A stretch of DNA of 36,447 bases from contig NYVZ01000018.1 of the NCBI GenBank assembly GCA_002684895.1, forward strand, positions 40,704 to 77,150, read 5' to 3'. The notes below the pieces were generated by a model. It worked only from the letters and a program-made list of their open reading frames with translations, made no database searches and was not told the origin of the DNA. Source of the DNA: Pelagibacteraceae bacterium (GTDB lineage Bacteria; Pseudomonadota; Alphaproteobacteria; Pelagibacterales; Pelagibacteraceae). The position numbers and the translations under genes were made by a program. Positions 24,850 through 32,739 of the stretch are shown piece by piece (position 1 is the stretch's first letter; every line of letters starts with the position of its first letter).

Positions 24850-25875
24850 ATGCTTCAAATACATCAAAAAAAAGATATCTTTTTGTGGTTACTGTCCTCA
24901 TGTTTACTGTTAATATTGCTTATATGGGTTGGCGGTCTTACCCGTCTTACTGGTTCAGGATTATCAATTACAGAATGGGAGTTATTTTCTGGAATTTTAC
25001 CGCCACTTAATCAAAATAAATGGAATGAATATTTTGACCTTTATAAACAGATACCTGAATACAAAAAAATAAACTATGGAATGAGTCTAAGTGAATTTAA
25101 ATTTATTTTTTGGTGGGAGTATATTCATAGAGTATTAGCAAGATTTTTGGTATTATTTTATATTATTCCCTTTGTTTATTTTTTTCTTAAAAATAAAATA
25201 AAAAAAAATGAGACATATTTTTTTTTATTAATATTTATATTTTTCTTACTACAAGGTTTTATGGGTTGGTATATGGTTAAAAGTGGTCTCGTATCAGATA
25301 CAGACGTTTCACATTATAGACTTGCTGCTCACCTTTCTTTAGCAATCATTATTTACTGCATGATATTTTGGTCTTTATTAAATTACAAAAAAAAGATTTT
25401 TTTAAATTATAAAATTGCAACAATTTTAATTCTTTTTTTAATCATATTGATTTTAGTGCAAATTATATGGGGTGCATTTACATCTGGTTTAAATGCAGGA
25501 TTACTTTATCAAACATGGCCACTTATGAACGAGCAATTTATAGCAAATGACGTGAATATTAAAAATATTATTTCAATAGAATCATTAAGTAATCCTTCGT
25601 ATGTTCAATTGTTACATCGTTTATTGGCTTACTTTATTATTTTATATACGTTTTCTATTTACTTTTTTTATTTTAGAAGAATGAATATTACCAAACCATT
25701 TAAGTTAATATTCTCTGCGATATGTATTCAAGTTGTACTTGGAATTTTTACTTTAATTAGCAATTTAAATATATACCTAGCAAGTTTACATCAGATAGGG
25801 TCAATATTGCTAATATCCTGTACTATATACACGCTATTTTACGTCAATAAACAACAAAACTTAATTGACAGCTAA
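24850..25875 (+). CDS. ctaA: Heme A synthase (CtaA/Cox15 family)
   Basis: Inner-membrane enzyme that oxidises heme O to heme A for aa3 cytochrome oxidase. The 341 residues give eight hydrophobic helices with the family motifs WVGGLTRLTGSGLSITEWE at about 26-44, WWEYIHRVLARF near 95-106, GFMGWYMVKSGL, RLAAHLSLA, QIIWGAFTSGLNAG, LLHRLLAYF and LASLHQIGS. The His residues in EYIH, AAHL, LLHR and SLHQ are the expected heme ligands. The long type-2 form lacks a Cys pair, as in Proteobacteria and mitochondria. It precedes rplM by 30 bases. Confidence 0.94.
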   Translation: MLQIHQKKDIFLWLLSSCLLLILLIWVGGLTRLTGSGLSITEWELFSGILPPLNQNKWNEYFDLYKQIPEYKKINYGMSLSEFKFIFWWEYIHRVLARFLVLFYIIPFVYFFLKNKIKKNETYFFLLIFIFFLLQGFMGWYMVKSGLVSDTDVSHYRLAAHLSLAIIIYCMIFWSLLNYKKKIFLNYKIATILILFLIILILVQIIWGAFTSGLNAGLLYQTWPLMNEQFIANDVNIKNIISIESLSNPSYVQLLHRLLAYFIILYTFSIYFFYFRRMNITKPFKLIFSAICIQVVLGIFTLISNLNIYLASLHQIGSILLISCTIYTLFYVNKQQNLIDS

Positions 25876-25893
25876 CATTATAAACAGTAATTA
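25865..25893 (+). promoter_or_regulatory. Candidate promoter for rplM-rpsI
   Basis: A perfect -35 hexamer, TTGACA (25865-25870), overlaps the last codons of ctaA. Downstream hexamers at near-ideal spacing (AGTAAT at 25886, TAATTA at 25888) match the -10 consensus only weakly. rplM starts at 25906. Ribosomal protein operons usually have their own promoter, and the position fits, but the weak -10 keeps this tentative. Confidence 0.3.
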
Positions 25894-25905
25894 GCAGCTT
25901 TCGAA

Positions 25906-26367
25906 ATGACAGATTTTATTAAAAAAAGCGAATTAGATAACAAATGGTATCATATTGATGCGACTAATATTGTTGTCGGTAGACTTGCAGCAGAAATTAC
26001 AAAAATTTTAAGAGGCAAAAATAAACCTACATTTACACCGAATATGGACAATGGCGATTTTGTAGTAATAACAAATGTTGAAAAAATCAAATTTACTGGA
26101 AAGAAATTTACAGATAAAAAATATTATAAACATACTGGTTGGCCAGGTGGGTTAAAAGAGAGAACTCCCAGCAATCTAGCGGAAAAAAACAAACCTGAGG
26201 AAATTTTAAAACTTGCAGTTAAAAGAATGTTACCAAGAGGTCCACTTTCAAAGAAACAACTTACAAAATTAAAAATTTACGTATCAGACAATCATCCTCA
26301 TGAGTCACAAAAAATTGAAAATATTGATTTTGGAAAAATAAATAAAAAGAATATTAGAAATAACTAA
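25906..26367 (+). CDS. rplM: 50S ribosomal protein L13
   Basis: Early-assembling large-subunit protein; 153 residues. Typical segments: WYHIDATNIVVGRLAAEITK near 13-32, NMDNGDFVVITNVEKIKFTG near 45-64, KYYKHTGWPGGLKERTP and AVKRMLPRGPLSKKQL. The C-terminal tail is Lys/Asn-rich and a few residues longer than in E. coli. The start ATG at 25906 is set by homology, MTDFIKKSE being a short leader to the conserved WYHIDA. It is followed by rpsI after two bases, the universal rplM-rpsI pair. Confidence 0.97.
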   Translation: MTDFIKKSELDNKWYHIDATNIVVGRLAAEITKILRGKNKPTFTPNMDNGDFVVITNVEKIKFTGKKFTDKKYYKHTGWPGGLKERTPSNLAEKNKPEEILKLAVKRMLPRGPLSKKQLTKLKIYVSDNHPHESQKIENIDFGKINKKNIRNN

Positions 26368-26369
26368 AT

Positions 26370-26783
26370 ATGAGCTCTGAAATAATCAAAATATCTAAAG
26401 ATGCAATTTATGCTACTGGTAAAAGAAAAGATGCGGTGGCAAGAGTGTGGATGTTAAAAGGTTCAGGAAAAATATTTGTAAATGGTAAAAATTATTCACA
26501 ATATTTCAAAAGACCTATTCATCAATTAGCTATTGAAAAGCCTTTAACAATTACTAAATCTAAAGAATTGTTCGATATTGTATGCACTGTAAAAGGTGGG
26601 GGAATGAGTGGACAAGCGGGAGCAGTAACACACGGTATCTCCAAAGCATTAGTTGGTTCATCGCCTGATACTAGAAAAGTCATCAAAAAAAACAAAATGC
26701 TCACACGAGATTCACGAACGGTTGAGCGTAAAAAACCTGGACAAAGAAAAGCAAGAAGAAAGTTCCAGTTTTCTAAAAGATAA
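26370..26783 (+). CDS. rpsI: 30S ribosomal protein S9
   Basis: Small-subunit protein whose C-terminal tail reaches the P-site tRNA. The 137 residues include YATGKRKDAVARVWMLKGSG near 14-33, FKRPIHQLAIEKPL, GGGMSGQAGAVTHGISKAL, DSRTVERKKPGQRKARRK and the invariant C-terminal Lys-Arg (FQFSKR). The 3' end of the gene forms the left arm of the transcription terminator, so the operon stops right after the stop codon. It lies two bases after rplM. Confidence 0.97.
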   Translation: MSSEIIKISKDAIYATGKRKDAVARVWMLKGSGKIFVNGKNYSQYFKRPIHQLAIEKPLTITKSKELFDIVCTVKGGGMSGQAGAVTHGISKALVGSSPDTRKVIKKNKMLTRDSRTVERKKPGQRKARRKFQFSKR

Positions 26784-26800
26784 CCTTCTTTTAGTTTTTT
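26773..26800 (+). terminator. Intrinsic terminator of rplM-rpsI
   Basis: CTAAAAGA (26773-26780) pairs perfectly with TCTTTTAG (26787-26794) across a six-base loop, TAACCT, and is followed by six T residues (26795-26800). The left arm is coding (the final Ser-Lys-Arg region of rpsI) and the TAA stop forms the first half of the loop. It is the clearest hairpin-plus-U-tract terminator in the window. Confidence 0.7.
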
Positions 26801-26836
26801 ATTGTTTTAAAATCAAACACATTTAAATTTGGAAAT

Positions 26837-27850
26837 ATGGCTAAGAAATTAAATATTGCTATTGCAGGAGCTACTGGTTTTGTAGGTTTGGAATTAATTA
26901 AAAAAATTTATGAACATCCTTTTGCTAATATAAAATACTTATTTGTAAAGGATAGTATTAATGAAGATATTTACAAAAATTTACCAAAAAAAATATCTAA
27001 TTTACCAAAGTTAAAAAAAATTGATTTAAATTTGATAAATGATTGCGATGTCTTTTTTTCTTCTTTGCCGCATTCAGAATTACATAAAATAGCAAAGAAT
27101 ATATCTCCAAAGATTGTGGTTATCGATTTATCAGCAGATTTCAGATTACCTGATATAAAAATATACGAAAAATGGTACAATGTTAAACACGAAAGTCCAG
27201 ATATACAAAAAAATACAGTTTATGGTTTGTCAGAAATTTTTAGAAAAAATATTAAAAACAGCAATTTCATCTCTTGTCCAGGCTGCTACCCGACATCAAT
27301 ACTTATTCCGTTAATACCACTATTAAAAAATAAAATTATTGAACCTAATAACATTATAGCAGATAGTAAATCTGGATATTCTGGAGCTGGAAAAAAAATT
27401 TATAACAATCAAGATTATCCAAACATTGATGAAAATATTGCCATTTATGGCGTTGGTCACCATAGACATATGCCAGAAATAAATTTTTATTCTTCACAGT
27501 TCTCAGATCACAGTTTAGAAATTACTTTTACGCCTCATTTGATACCAACTTTTAGAGGAATGCTCTCCACTATATATGTAAAATCACTTAAAAATATTGA
27601 TGAAATTTATGAAGTTTTAAATAAATTTTATGCAAATGATGAATTTATCAAAATCTTTAAATTTAAAATGATAAATACTAATGAGGTGATCAATACAAAT
27701 AAAGTTAATATTTCTATCAACAATAGCAATATAAAAGACCATTTTGTTATATCTTCAAGTATAGATAATTTGTTAAAAGGAGCTGCGGGACAGGCAATTC
27801 AAAACTTTAATATTAGGTTTTGTTTTGATGAACAATTAGGATTAGTTTAA
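26837..27850 (+). CDS. argC: N-acetyl-gamma-glutamyl-phosphate reductase
   Basis: NADPH-dependent reduction of N-acetylglutamyl phosphate in arginine synthesis. The 337 residues open with IAIAGATGFVGLELIKKI (Rossmann), then DVFFSSLPHSELHKIA, VVIDLSADFRL, and the catalytic segment SCPGCYPTSILIPL with Cys at about 150. GYSGAGK and HHRHMPEI follow, then TPHLIPTFRGMLSTIYV. It starts a new operon after the rpsI terminator and overlaps hom by one base. No other arg gene is nearby. Confidence 0.95.
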   Translation: MAKKLNIAIAGATGFVGLELIKKIYEHPFANIKYLFVKDSINEDIYKNLPKKISNLPKLKKIDLNLINDCDVFFSSLPHSELHKIAKNISPKIVVIDLSADFRLPDIKIYEKWYNVKHESPDIQKNTVYGLSEIFRKNIKNSNFISCPGCYPTSILIPLIPLLKNKIIEPNNIIADSKSGYSGAGKKIYNNQDYPNIDENIAIYGVGHHRHMPEINFYSSQFSDHSLEITFTPHLIPTFRGMLSTIYVKSLKNIDEIYEVLNKFYANDEFIKIFKFKMINTNEVINTNKVNISINNSNIKDHFVISSSIDNLLKGAAGQAIQNFNIRFCFDEQLGLV

Positions 27851-29145
27851 TGAAAGAATTTAATTTAGCAATTATTGGTCTTGGTAATATTGGTCTTGAA
27901 GTTTATAAAAATATAAAAAAAAATGCTTCAGATATAAAAAAAAAAACTGGGTTCAAATTAAATATTTCCCAAATATGTGCAAAAGATATTAAAAAAAACA
28001 GGGGGGTAAAATTTTCTAAAAATATTTTTGAAAAGAATATTTTTAAAATTATCAATAATCCTGAGATCGACATCATTGTTGAACTTATAGGTGGATCTGA
28101 AGGTGTTGCAAAAAAAGTTGTTTTTGAATCAATAAAAAAAAATAAACATGTCGTAACTGCTAATAAATCATTAATTTCTAAGCATGGCGATGCCCTATCT
28201 ATTTTAGCTGAAAAACATGGTGTTAATCTATTGTTTGAAGCAGCTGTTGGCGGCGGTATACCAATAATAAGATCAATTAAACAAGGCCTAATAGCAAATA
28301 GACTAAGTCATATTTATGGAATATTAAACGGAACAACAAACTTCATATTAACCGAAATGGAAAAAAGAAATGAAAGTTTTCAGACCATTTTAAAGGATGC
28401 ACAAAAATTAGGATATGCCGAATCAAACCCAACTGCTGATGTAGATGGTTTTGATGCAGCAGATAAAATATCAATTTTAAGTTCAATTGGGTTTGGATCC
28501 AAAATTATAAATAAAGGTTTTTTAGTTGAAGGTATTCGTAATATTGAATTAGAGGATATAAAATTTGCTAAATCTTTAGGCTATAAAATCAAACTATTAG
28601 CGATTGCTGAAAAAATTGGCAACAAAGTTAAACAGCGTGTACATCCATGTTTGATCCCAAATGACATAGATGTTGCAAACATAGACGATGTTATTAATGC
28701 TGTTGTAGTTGACGGCCAACCAATTGGAAGAACCATATATGAGGGGCCTGGAGCAGGAAAGGGGCCAACTTCATCTGCTGTAATTTCTGACATTACTTCT
28801 ATAATGCTGGGTAATGATGAGTTTTCTTTTGGCTTAGCACCATCTGCAAAGAAAAAAATGGGCTTAATCAATTTCGATAATCATATTTCTAGATATTATA
28901 TTAGATTTTTAACCAAGGACGTGTCTGGTGTTTTATCAAAAATAACTTTAGCATTAGCGAAAAATAAAATTAGTATTGCTAATTTGCTACAAACTCCGTC
29001 AAAATCTGGTGCAGCTAATATAATGTTGATCACACATGTATCAAAAGAATTAAATATAAAAAAAGTGCTAAGAAATTTATCGATTAATAAAAAATTATTT
29101 AAAAAAATAGTGATGATAAGAGTTAGGGATTTGAAAAAACTTTAA
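27850..29145 (+). CDS. hom: Homoserine dehydrogenase
   Basis: Reduces aspartate semialdehyde to homoserine for threonine and methionine. The 431 residues show IIGLGNIGLEVYKNI (NAD-binding), VVTANKSLISKHG, LFEAAVGGGIPIIRS, GILNGTTNFILTEME, GYAESNPTADVDGFDAADK with catalytic Asp/Lys, and a C-terminal ACT domain (RFLTKDVSGVLSKITLALA, about 350-425) that suggests feedback by an amino acid, usually threonine. It competes with DapA, encoded at 2923, for the same precursor. It overlaps argC and glpX by one base each. Confidence 0.96.
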   Translation: MKEFNLAIIGLGNIGLEVYKNIKKNASDIKKKTGFKLNISQICAKDIKKNRGVKFSKNIFEKNIFKIINNPEIDIIVELIGGSEGVAKKVVFESIKKNKHVVTANKSLISKHGDALSILAEKHGVNLLFEAAVGGGIPIIRSIKQGLIANRLSHIYGILNGTTNFILTEMEKRNESFQTILKDAQKLGYAESNPTADVDGFDAADKISILSSIGFGSKIINKGFLVEGIRNIELEDIKFAKSLGYKIKLLAIAEKIGNKVKQRVHPCLIPNDIDVANIDDVINAVVVDGQPIGRTIYEGPGAGKGPTSSAVISDITSIMLGNDEFSFGLAPSAKKKMGLINFDNHISRYYIRFLTKDVSGVLSKITLALAKNKISIANLLQTPSKSGAANIMLITHVSKELNIKKVLRNLSINKKLFKKIVMIRVRDLKKL

Positions 29146-30086
29146 TGCTAGATCCTAAGCTATTAGATCAAATAATTGATGTGGCTGCTGTTGCAGCTTA
29201 CAAATCTTCATTATTCAAAGGCAAAGGAGACAAAAATGCTGCAGATCAAGCTGCCGTAGATGCCATGAGAACACAATTAAATAGCATGAGAATTAATGGC
29301 AAAGTCGTTATTGGCGAAGGAGAAATGGATGAAGCACCAATGTTGTATATAGGCGAGACTTTGGGTAAATCTGATCATCCCAAGATAGATATTGCCGTTG
29401 ATCCATTGGACGGAACTACGTTAGCTGCAAACAACCAACCAAATGCCATATCAGTAATTTCAATCTCAGAAGAAGGTATGCTTTTACAAGCTCCAGATAC
29501 ATATATGGATAAAATTTCGGTTGGTCCTAATCTTCCAAATAATATTGTTGATTTAGATGAAAATATTAAAAACAATATTAAAAATTTAGCCATAGCAAAG
29601 AAAAAAAACATAGAAGATATTTGTGTTTGTTTATTGGAAAGAGAAAGACATAATCATTTAATTGAAGACGCCAAATCTTTAGGCGCAAAATTAAAACTAA
29701 TATCAGATGGAGATGTTGCTGGATCGATTTTTTCATCATTAAAAACTTCTGAAGTCGATATGTACCTTGGAATAGGAGGGGCGCCAGAAGGGGTTCTAGC
29801 TGCTTCGGCTATCAAATGTCTGGGTGGACAATTTCAAGCAAGATTAAAAATTCAAGATGATAATGAAATAAAAAGAGCAACAAATCTTGGAATTCAAGAC
29901 TTTGATAAAAAATATTATTTAGATGATTTGGTTAAGGGCGATGTAATTTTTTGCGCCTCAGGTGTAACAGACGGTGAATTAGTTTCAGGAGTAAAATTAA
30001 AAGACAAAGAATACGAAACAGAAACTTTTGCATTACATTATTCTCAAAAATTCTTTAAAAAAGTTAAAAAAACATATCAGTTATGA
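29145..30086 (+). CDS. glpX: Class II fructose-1,6-bisphosphatase
   Basis: Dephosphorylates fructose 1,6-bisphosphate in gluconeogenesis. The 313 residues include GKGDKNAADQAAVDAMR near 26-42, VIGEGEMDEAPMLYIGE with metal-binding acids, VDPLDGTTLAANNQPNAIS, and GIGGAPEGVLAASAIKCLG. No class I FBPase motif is present. hom-glpX-recJ is a conserved alphaproteobacterial order. It overlaps hom by one base and recJ by four (ATGA). Confidence 0.95.
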   Translation: MLDPKLLDQIIDVAAVAAYKSSLFKGKGDKNAADQAAVDAMRTQLNSMRINGKVVIGEGEMDEAPMLYIGETLGKSDHPKIDIAVDPLDGTTLAANNQPNAISVISISEEGMLLQAPDTYMDKISVGPNLPNNIVDLDENIKNNIKNLAIAKKKNIEDICVCLLERERHNHLIEDAKSLGAKLKLISDGDVAGSIFSSLKTSEVDMYLGIGGAPEGVLAASAIKCLGGQFQARLKIQDDNEIKRATNLGIQDFDKKYYLDDLVKGDVIFCASGVTDGELVSGVKLKDKEYETETFALHYSQKFFKKVKKTYQL

Positions 30087-31822
30087 AAAACTCCTCTGTC
30101 CAAGGTAAAGAGTGGGTAATTAAGAAATACGACAAAAACCTTTTAGAACTTATTTCTAGTAAATATGATCTTGATTTTTTCACAGCTAAACTACTTTCTA
30201 TTAGAGGGTTTAAAGAAAATGAAGTTGAAAGTTTTTTAAAACCAAAGATCAAAAATTATTTACCCAATCCGTTCCAATTTAAAGATTGCGATGAAGGAGT
30301 GAAGATTATTTACAAGCATATAAACAATAATAGCAAAGTCTGTATCTTTGGAGATTATGATGTCGATGGAGCCACATCTACTGGAATGATGTCACTATAT
30401 TTCAAAAAGTTAGATGTTAATTATTCAGTTTTTATACCTGACCGTCAAAAAGATGGTTATGGACCATCTATTGACACTTTTAAAAATATAATAAGAGAAA
30501 ATGTAAAGTTAATAATTACATTAGATTGTGGAACGACATCTTTTGAGGCAATAAAGCTTGCAAAAGAAAAGAATGTTGATGTTGTGGTTATTGATCATCA
30601 TAAATCACAGGAGAACTTGCCAATTGCCGATGCTGTAATCAACCCAAATCGTTTAGATGAAAATGATGATTATTATTATCTCTGTGCTGTTGGTGTTCTT
30701 TTTGTATTTCTTGCAGGTTTAAATAAGTTTTTAAGAGATAAAAAATATTTTGAAATAAAGAATACTAATGAACCGGATTTGTTTGAATTTTTAGACTTAG
30801 TGATGTTAGGAACTATTTGTGATGTAGTTCCATTAATAAGTTTAAATAGAGCTTTTGTTTATCAGGGTCTTAAAATAGCCGCTAGAAGAAACAATCTAGG
30901 TTTAAAAACTTTAACTGATTATTCTAAAATTAATAAAAAATTATCAACTTATGAAATTGGATATGTGTTAGGCCCAAAGATAAACGCCGGTGGGAGAATA
31001 GGAAAATCTAATTTAGGTTATAAGTTATTAACTACTGATGATGCAGAAACAGCGTATTTGATATCAAGTGAACTTAATAGTCTTAATTTAAAAAGAAAAG
31101 ATCTTGAGAGCAACATTATCAATGAAGCAATAAATTTAGTTGATAAACAAAAATTAGAAGACATAATATTTCTTGTTAAAAATGATTGGCATGAAGGATT
31201 AATTGGTATTGTTGCCAGTAGATTAAAAGAACATTATAATAGACCAGCTTTTATACTTTCACAAAATGGTTCAATTTGTAAAGGATCTGCAAGATCCATC
31301 TTTGGTTTTGACATCGGGTTAGCAATTACAAAATGTAAACAAATGAGTATTTTGATAAAGGGCGGAGGGCACCCAATGGCAGGAGGTTTTAGTATTGAGT
31401 ATGATAAAATAAATGAATTTAAGACAGAATTAATAAAAATCTATAATAAATCTAAAAGAGATAATAATAACCTTTTATATATAGATTCATATTTAGAAAG
31501 CTCAGCAATCAATAATGAATTAATAAATAAAATAAATACTCTTGAACCATACGGATCTGGAAACAAAGAACCAGTCTTTGCTTTTGAAAATTTTAAAGTT
31601 TGCAAGGTAATAGAAACTAACAATAATCATGTGAAGGTCGTGATCCAAAAAGGATCCTTTTATTTGAATGCAATTTGTTTTAATTCAAAAAATAAAGATA
31701 TTGGAAATTATTTACTGGATTATAAAAAAAATTTTAATGTCGCAGGCAAAATTAAGCTAAATGAATGGAATAGCAAAACAAATATCGAGCTAATAATTGA
31801 AGATATTCAATTAATAAACTAA
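30083..31822 (+). CDS. recJ: Single-stranded-DNA-specific exonuclease RecJ
   Basis: 5'-3' single-strand exonuclease in recombinational and mismatch repair. The DHH motifs are FGDYDVDGATSTGMM near 90-104, LDCGTTSFEA, VVIDHHKSQENLP, and a later GTICDVVPL; the DHHA1 half has KGSARSIFGFDIG and KGGGHPMAGGFSIE around 427-440. At 579 residues it is full length. It ends the argC-hom-glpX-recJ operon and is followed after 48 A/T-rich bases by tRNA-Glu. RecO and RecG, also encoded here, work in related pathways. Confidence 0.95.
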   Translation: MKNSSVQGKEWVIKKYDKNLLELISSKYDLDFFTAKLLSIRGFKENEVESFLKPKIKNYLPNPFQFKDCDEGVKIIYKHINNNSKVCIFGDYDVDGATSTGMMSLYFKKLDVNYSVFIPDRQKDGYGPSIDTFKNIIRENVKLIITLDCGTTSFEAIKLAKEKNVDVVVIDHHKSQENLPIADAVINPNRLDENDDYYYLCAVGVLFVFLAGLNKFLRDKKYFEIKNTNEPDLFEFLDLVMLGTICDVVPLISLNRAFVYQGLKIAARRNNLGLKTLTDYSKINKKLSTYEIGYVLGPKINAGGRIGKSNLGYKLLTTDDAETAYLISSELNSLNLKRKDLESNIINEAINLVDKQKLEDIIFLVKNDWHEGLIGIVASRLKEHYNRPAFILSQNGSICKGSARSIFGFDIGLAITKCKQMSILIKGGGHPMAGGFSIEYDKINEFKTELIKIYNKSKRDNNNLLYIDSYLESSAINNELINKINTLEPYGSGNKEPVFAFENFKVCKVIETNNNHVKVVIQKGSFYLNAICFNSKNKDIGNYLLDYKKNFNVAGKIKLNEWNSKTNIELIIEDIQLIN

Positions 31823-31870
31823 TTTTTTTTATTGATATTATAACAATATTAAATAAAAGGATTAAATTCC

Positions 31871-31945
31871 GGTCCCTTCGTCTATCGGTTAGGACACATG
31901 GTTTTCATCCATGAAAGAGGGGTTCGATTCCCCTAGGGACCGCCA
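31871..31945 (+). tRNA. tRNA-Glu (anticodon TTC)
   Basis: A 75-base cloverleaf with encoded CCA. The acceptor arms GGTCCCT (31871-31877) and AGGGACC (31935-31941) pair fully, followed by discriminator G and CCA. The anticodon stem CATGG/CCATG encloses the loop TTTTCAT, placing TTC at 31904-31906. The T arm carries GGTTCGATTCC. The next ORF begins five bases after the CCA, so it may be cotranscribed. Confidence 0.97.
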
Positions 31946-31950
31946 AATTT

Positions 31951-32304
31951 ATGATTGAATTCACATTATTTATTTTTGCATGCTTATGGTCGTTTTTTTT
32001 TATTAAATTAAAGAAAAACTTTTCACAAAAAACAAACATCATACTCACTATTTTTGTTATAAAAATTTCTTATATAACGCTAATTTCAAGTATTTTTTTT
32101 GGAGTCACTAATTTTGGATTAAAAAAAACATTTATTAGTCTATTAGTAACTTTTCTAATAATAGAAATACTGTTTTTTATTGGAAAAAAATATTTATCAA
32201 ACAAAAGCAACCTTTTCGATAGAATAATAAAAATTAAGTATTATTTTGAATACGCTTTAATTGTAGTCTTTGCTGTATATTTAATAAATAAATTTTATTA
32301 TTAG
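31951..32304 (+). CDS. Unrecognised small membrane protein
   Basis: A 117-residue, highly hydrophobic protein with about four membrane segments (near 1-18, 28-50, 58-78 and 94-115) joined by Lys-rich loops. I recognise no family motif. The ATG lies five bases after the tRNA-Glu CCA with no clear Shine-Dalgarno. The stop codon is two bases before the -35 box of the Fur-type promoter, so it does not belong to that promoter's transcript. Coding status is supported by length and regular hydrophobic patterning only. Confidence 0.55.
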   Translation: MIEFTLFIFACLWSFFFIKLKKNFSQKTNIILTIFVIKISYITLISSIFFGVTNFGLKKTFISLLVTFLIIEILFFIGKKYLSNKSNLFDRIIKIKYYFEYALIVVFAVYLINKFYY

Positions 32305-32306
32305 TT

Positions 32307-32336
32307 TTGATAATGATTATCATTAACAAAGATAAT
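32307..32336 (+). promoter_or_regulatory. Sigma70-like promoter for the Cys-rich protein
   Basis: TTGATA (32307-32312) and GATAAT (32331-32336) each match the consensus at five of six positions with an 18-base spacer. A start would fall near 32343, leaving a leader of about 50 bases before the ATG at 32394. It is among the best promoter matches in the window and is covered by the Fur-like operator. Confidence 0.65.
32309..32327 (+). promoter_or_regulatory. Fur box (ferric uptake regulator operator)
   Basis: The 19-mer GATAATGATTATCATTAAC matches the classical Fur consensus (GATAATGATWATCATTATC) at all but the 18th base. It spans the -35/-10 spacer of the promoter that reads toward the small Cys-rich gene, a geometry expected for iron-dependent repression. 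Established knowledge: Fur with Fe2+ occupies such sites. Alphaproteobacteria may instead use the Fur relative Mur or Irr/RirA; which protein binds here is inference. Confidence 0.75.
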
Positions 32337-32393
32337 TTATTTTCTATCTTGTTATTTAATAAATAATTTATAAATAAATAGCAGGAGTTAATT

Positions 32394-32573
32394 ATGAAAA
32401 ATATAAATACTGCAAGCTGTACAAAATGTGGAATGACATTAGCTTCCACTTGTTCAAAATGTAATAAAACTGTTGATTTTTCACAAACAGAGAACGGATG
32501 TTTAGTGCAAATTACAAAGTGTGATGACTGCTCAAATACTCCAATAGTAAAAGACGTTTGTCAGCAGATTTAG
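32394..32573 (+). CDS. Cys-rich 59-residue protein with three CxxC knuckles, Fur-box controlled
   Basis: Not recognised as a named family. The 59 residues hold eight cysteines at 9, 12, 20, 23, 36, 43, 46 and 56: three CxxC pairs (CTKC, CSKC, CDDC) plus two single Cys. The pattern resembles zinc-ribbon, rubredoxin-like or metallothionein-like metal binding and would suit one or two tetra-cysteine sites. No signal peptide or membrane segment, so probably cytoplasmic. A strong Shine-Dalgarno (AGGAG, 32383-32387) precedes the ATG, unlike most genes here. Regulation by iron is inferred from the Fur box upstream. Metal identity and function are unknown. Confidence 0.8.
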   Translation: MKNINTASCTKCGMTLASTCSKCNKTVDFSQTENGCLVQITKCDDCSNTPIVKDVCQQI

Positions 32574-32601
32574 TTTTATAATTATTGTTTAGTAGGAATG
32601 T

Positions 32602-32627
32602 TAATAAAACTTTTTTATTATTTTTTT
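32602..32627 (+). terminator. A/T-rich candidate terminator after the Cys-rich gene
   Basis: TAATAAAA (32602-32609) can pair with TTTTATTA (32613-32620) over a three-base loop, followed by seven T residues (32621-32627). The stem has no G-C pair, so it is weak, but its place 28 bases after the stop fits a monocistronic unit. It also overlaps the end of the 37-codon ORF on the other strand. Confidence 0.35.
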
Positions 32628-32739
32628 AAGAAACCAGTCTTATAAGTGATGCAAAAATACCGTGTCCCGAAAATTCTATAATCAGTATTAGGGCAATTAA
32701 TATTAATATTTTTTTATTTTTTTTTATTTTTTCTATCAT
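32626..32739 (-). CDS. Possible 37-residue single-pass membrane peptide
   Basis: A small ORF whose ATG overlaps the stop of the glutathione peroxidase gene as ATGA, the same coupling seen at many real junctions in this window. It begins MIEKIKKNKKILILIALILI: a basic N-terminus and one hydrophobic helix (about 11-22), then EFSGHGIFASLIRLVS. The four-base overlap and positive-inside topology favour a real membrane peptide; the short length and A/T bias leave chance possible. No family recognised. Confidence 0.4.
   Translation of the reverse strand: MIEKIKKNKKILILIALILIIEFSGHGIFASLIRLVS

Noticed and set aside
31823..31870. Terminator or promoter between recJ and tRNA-Glu
   Set aside because: Only a 5-bp A/T-rich stem and a TTGATA with no -10 at proper spacing are present, too weak to call.
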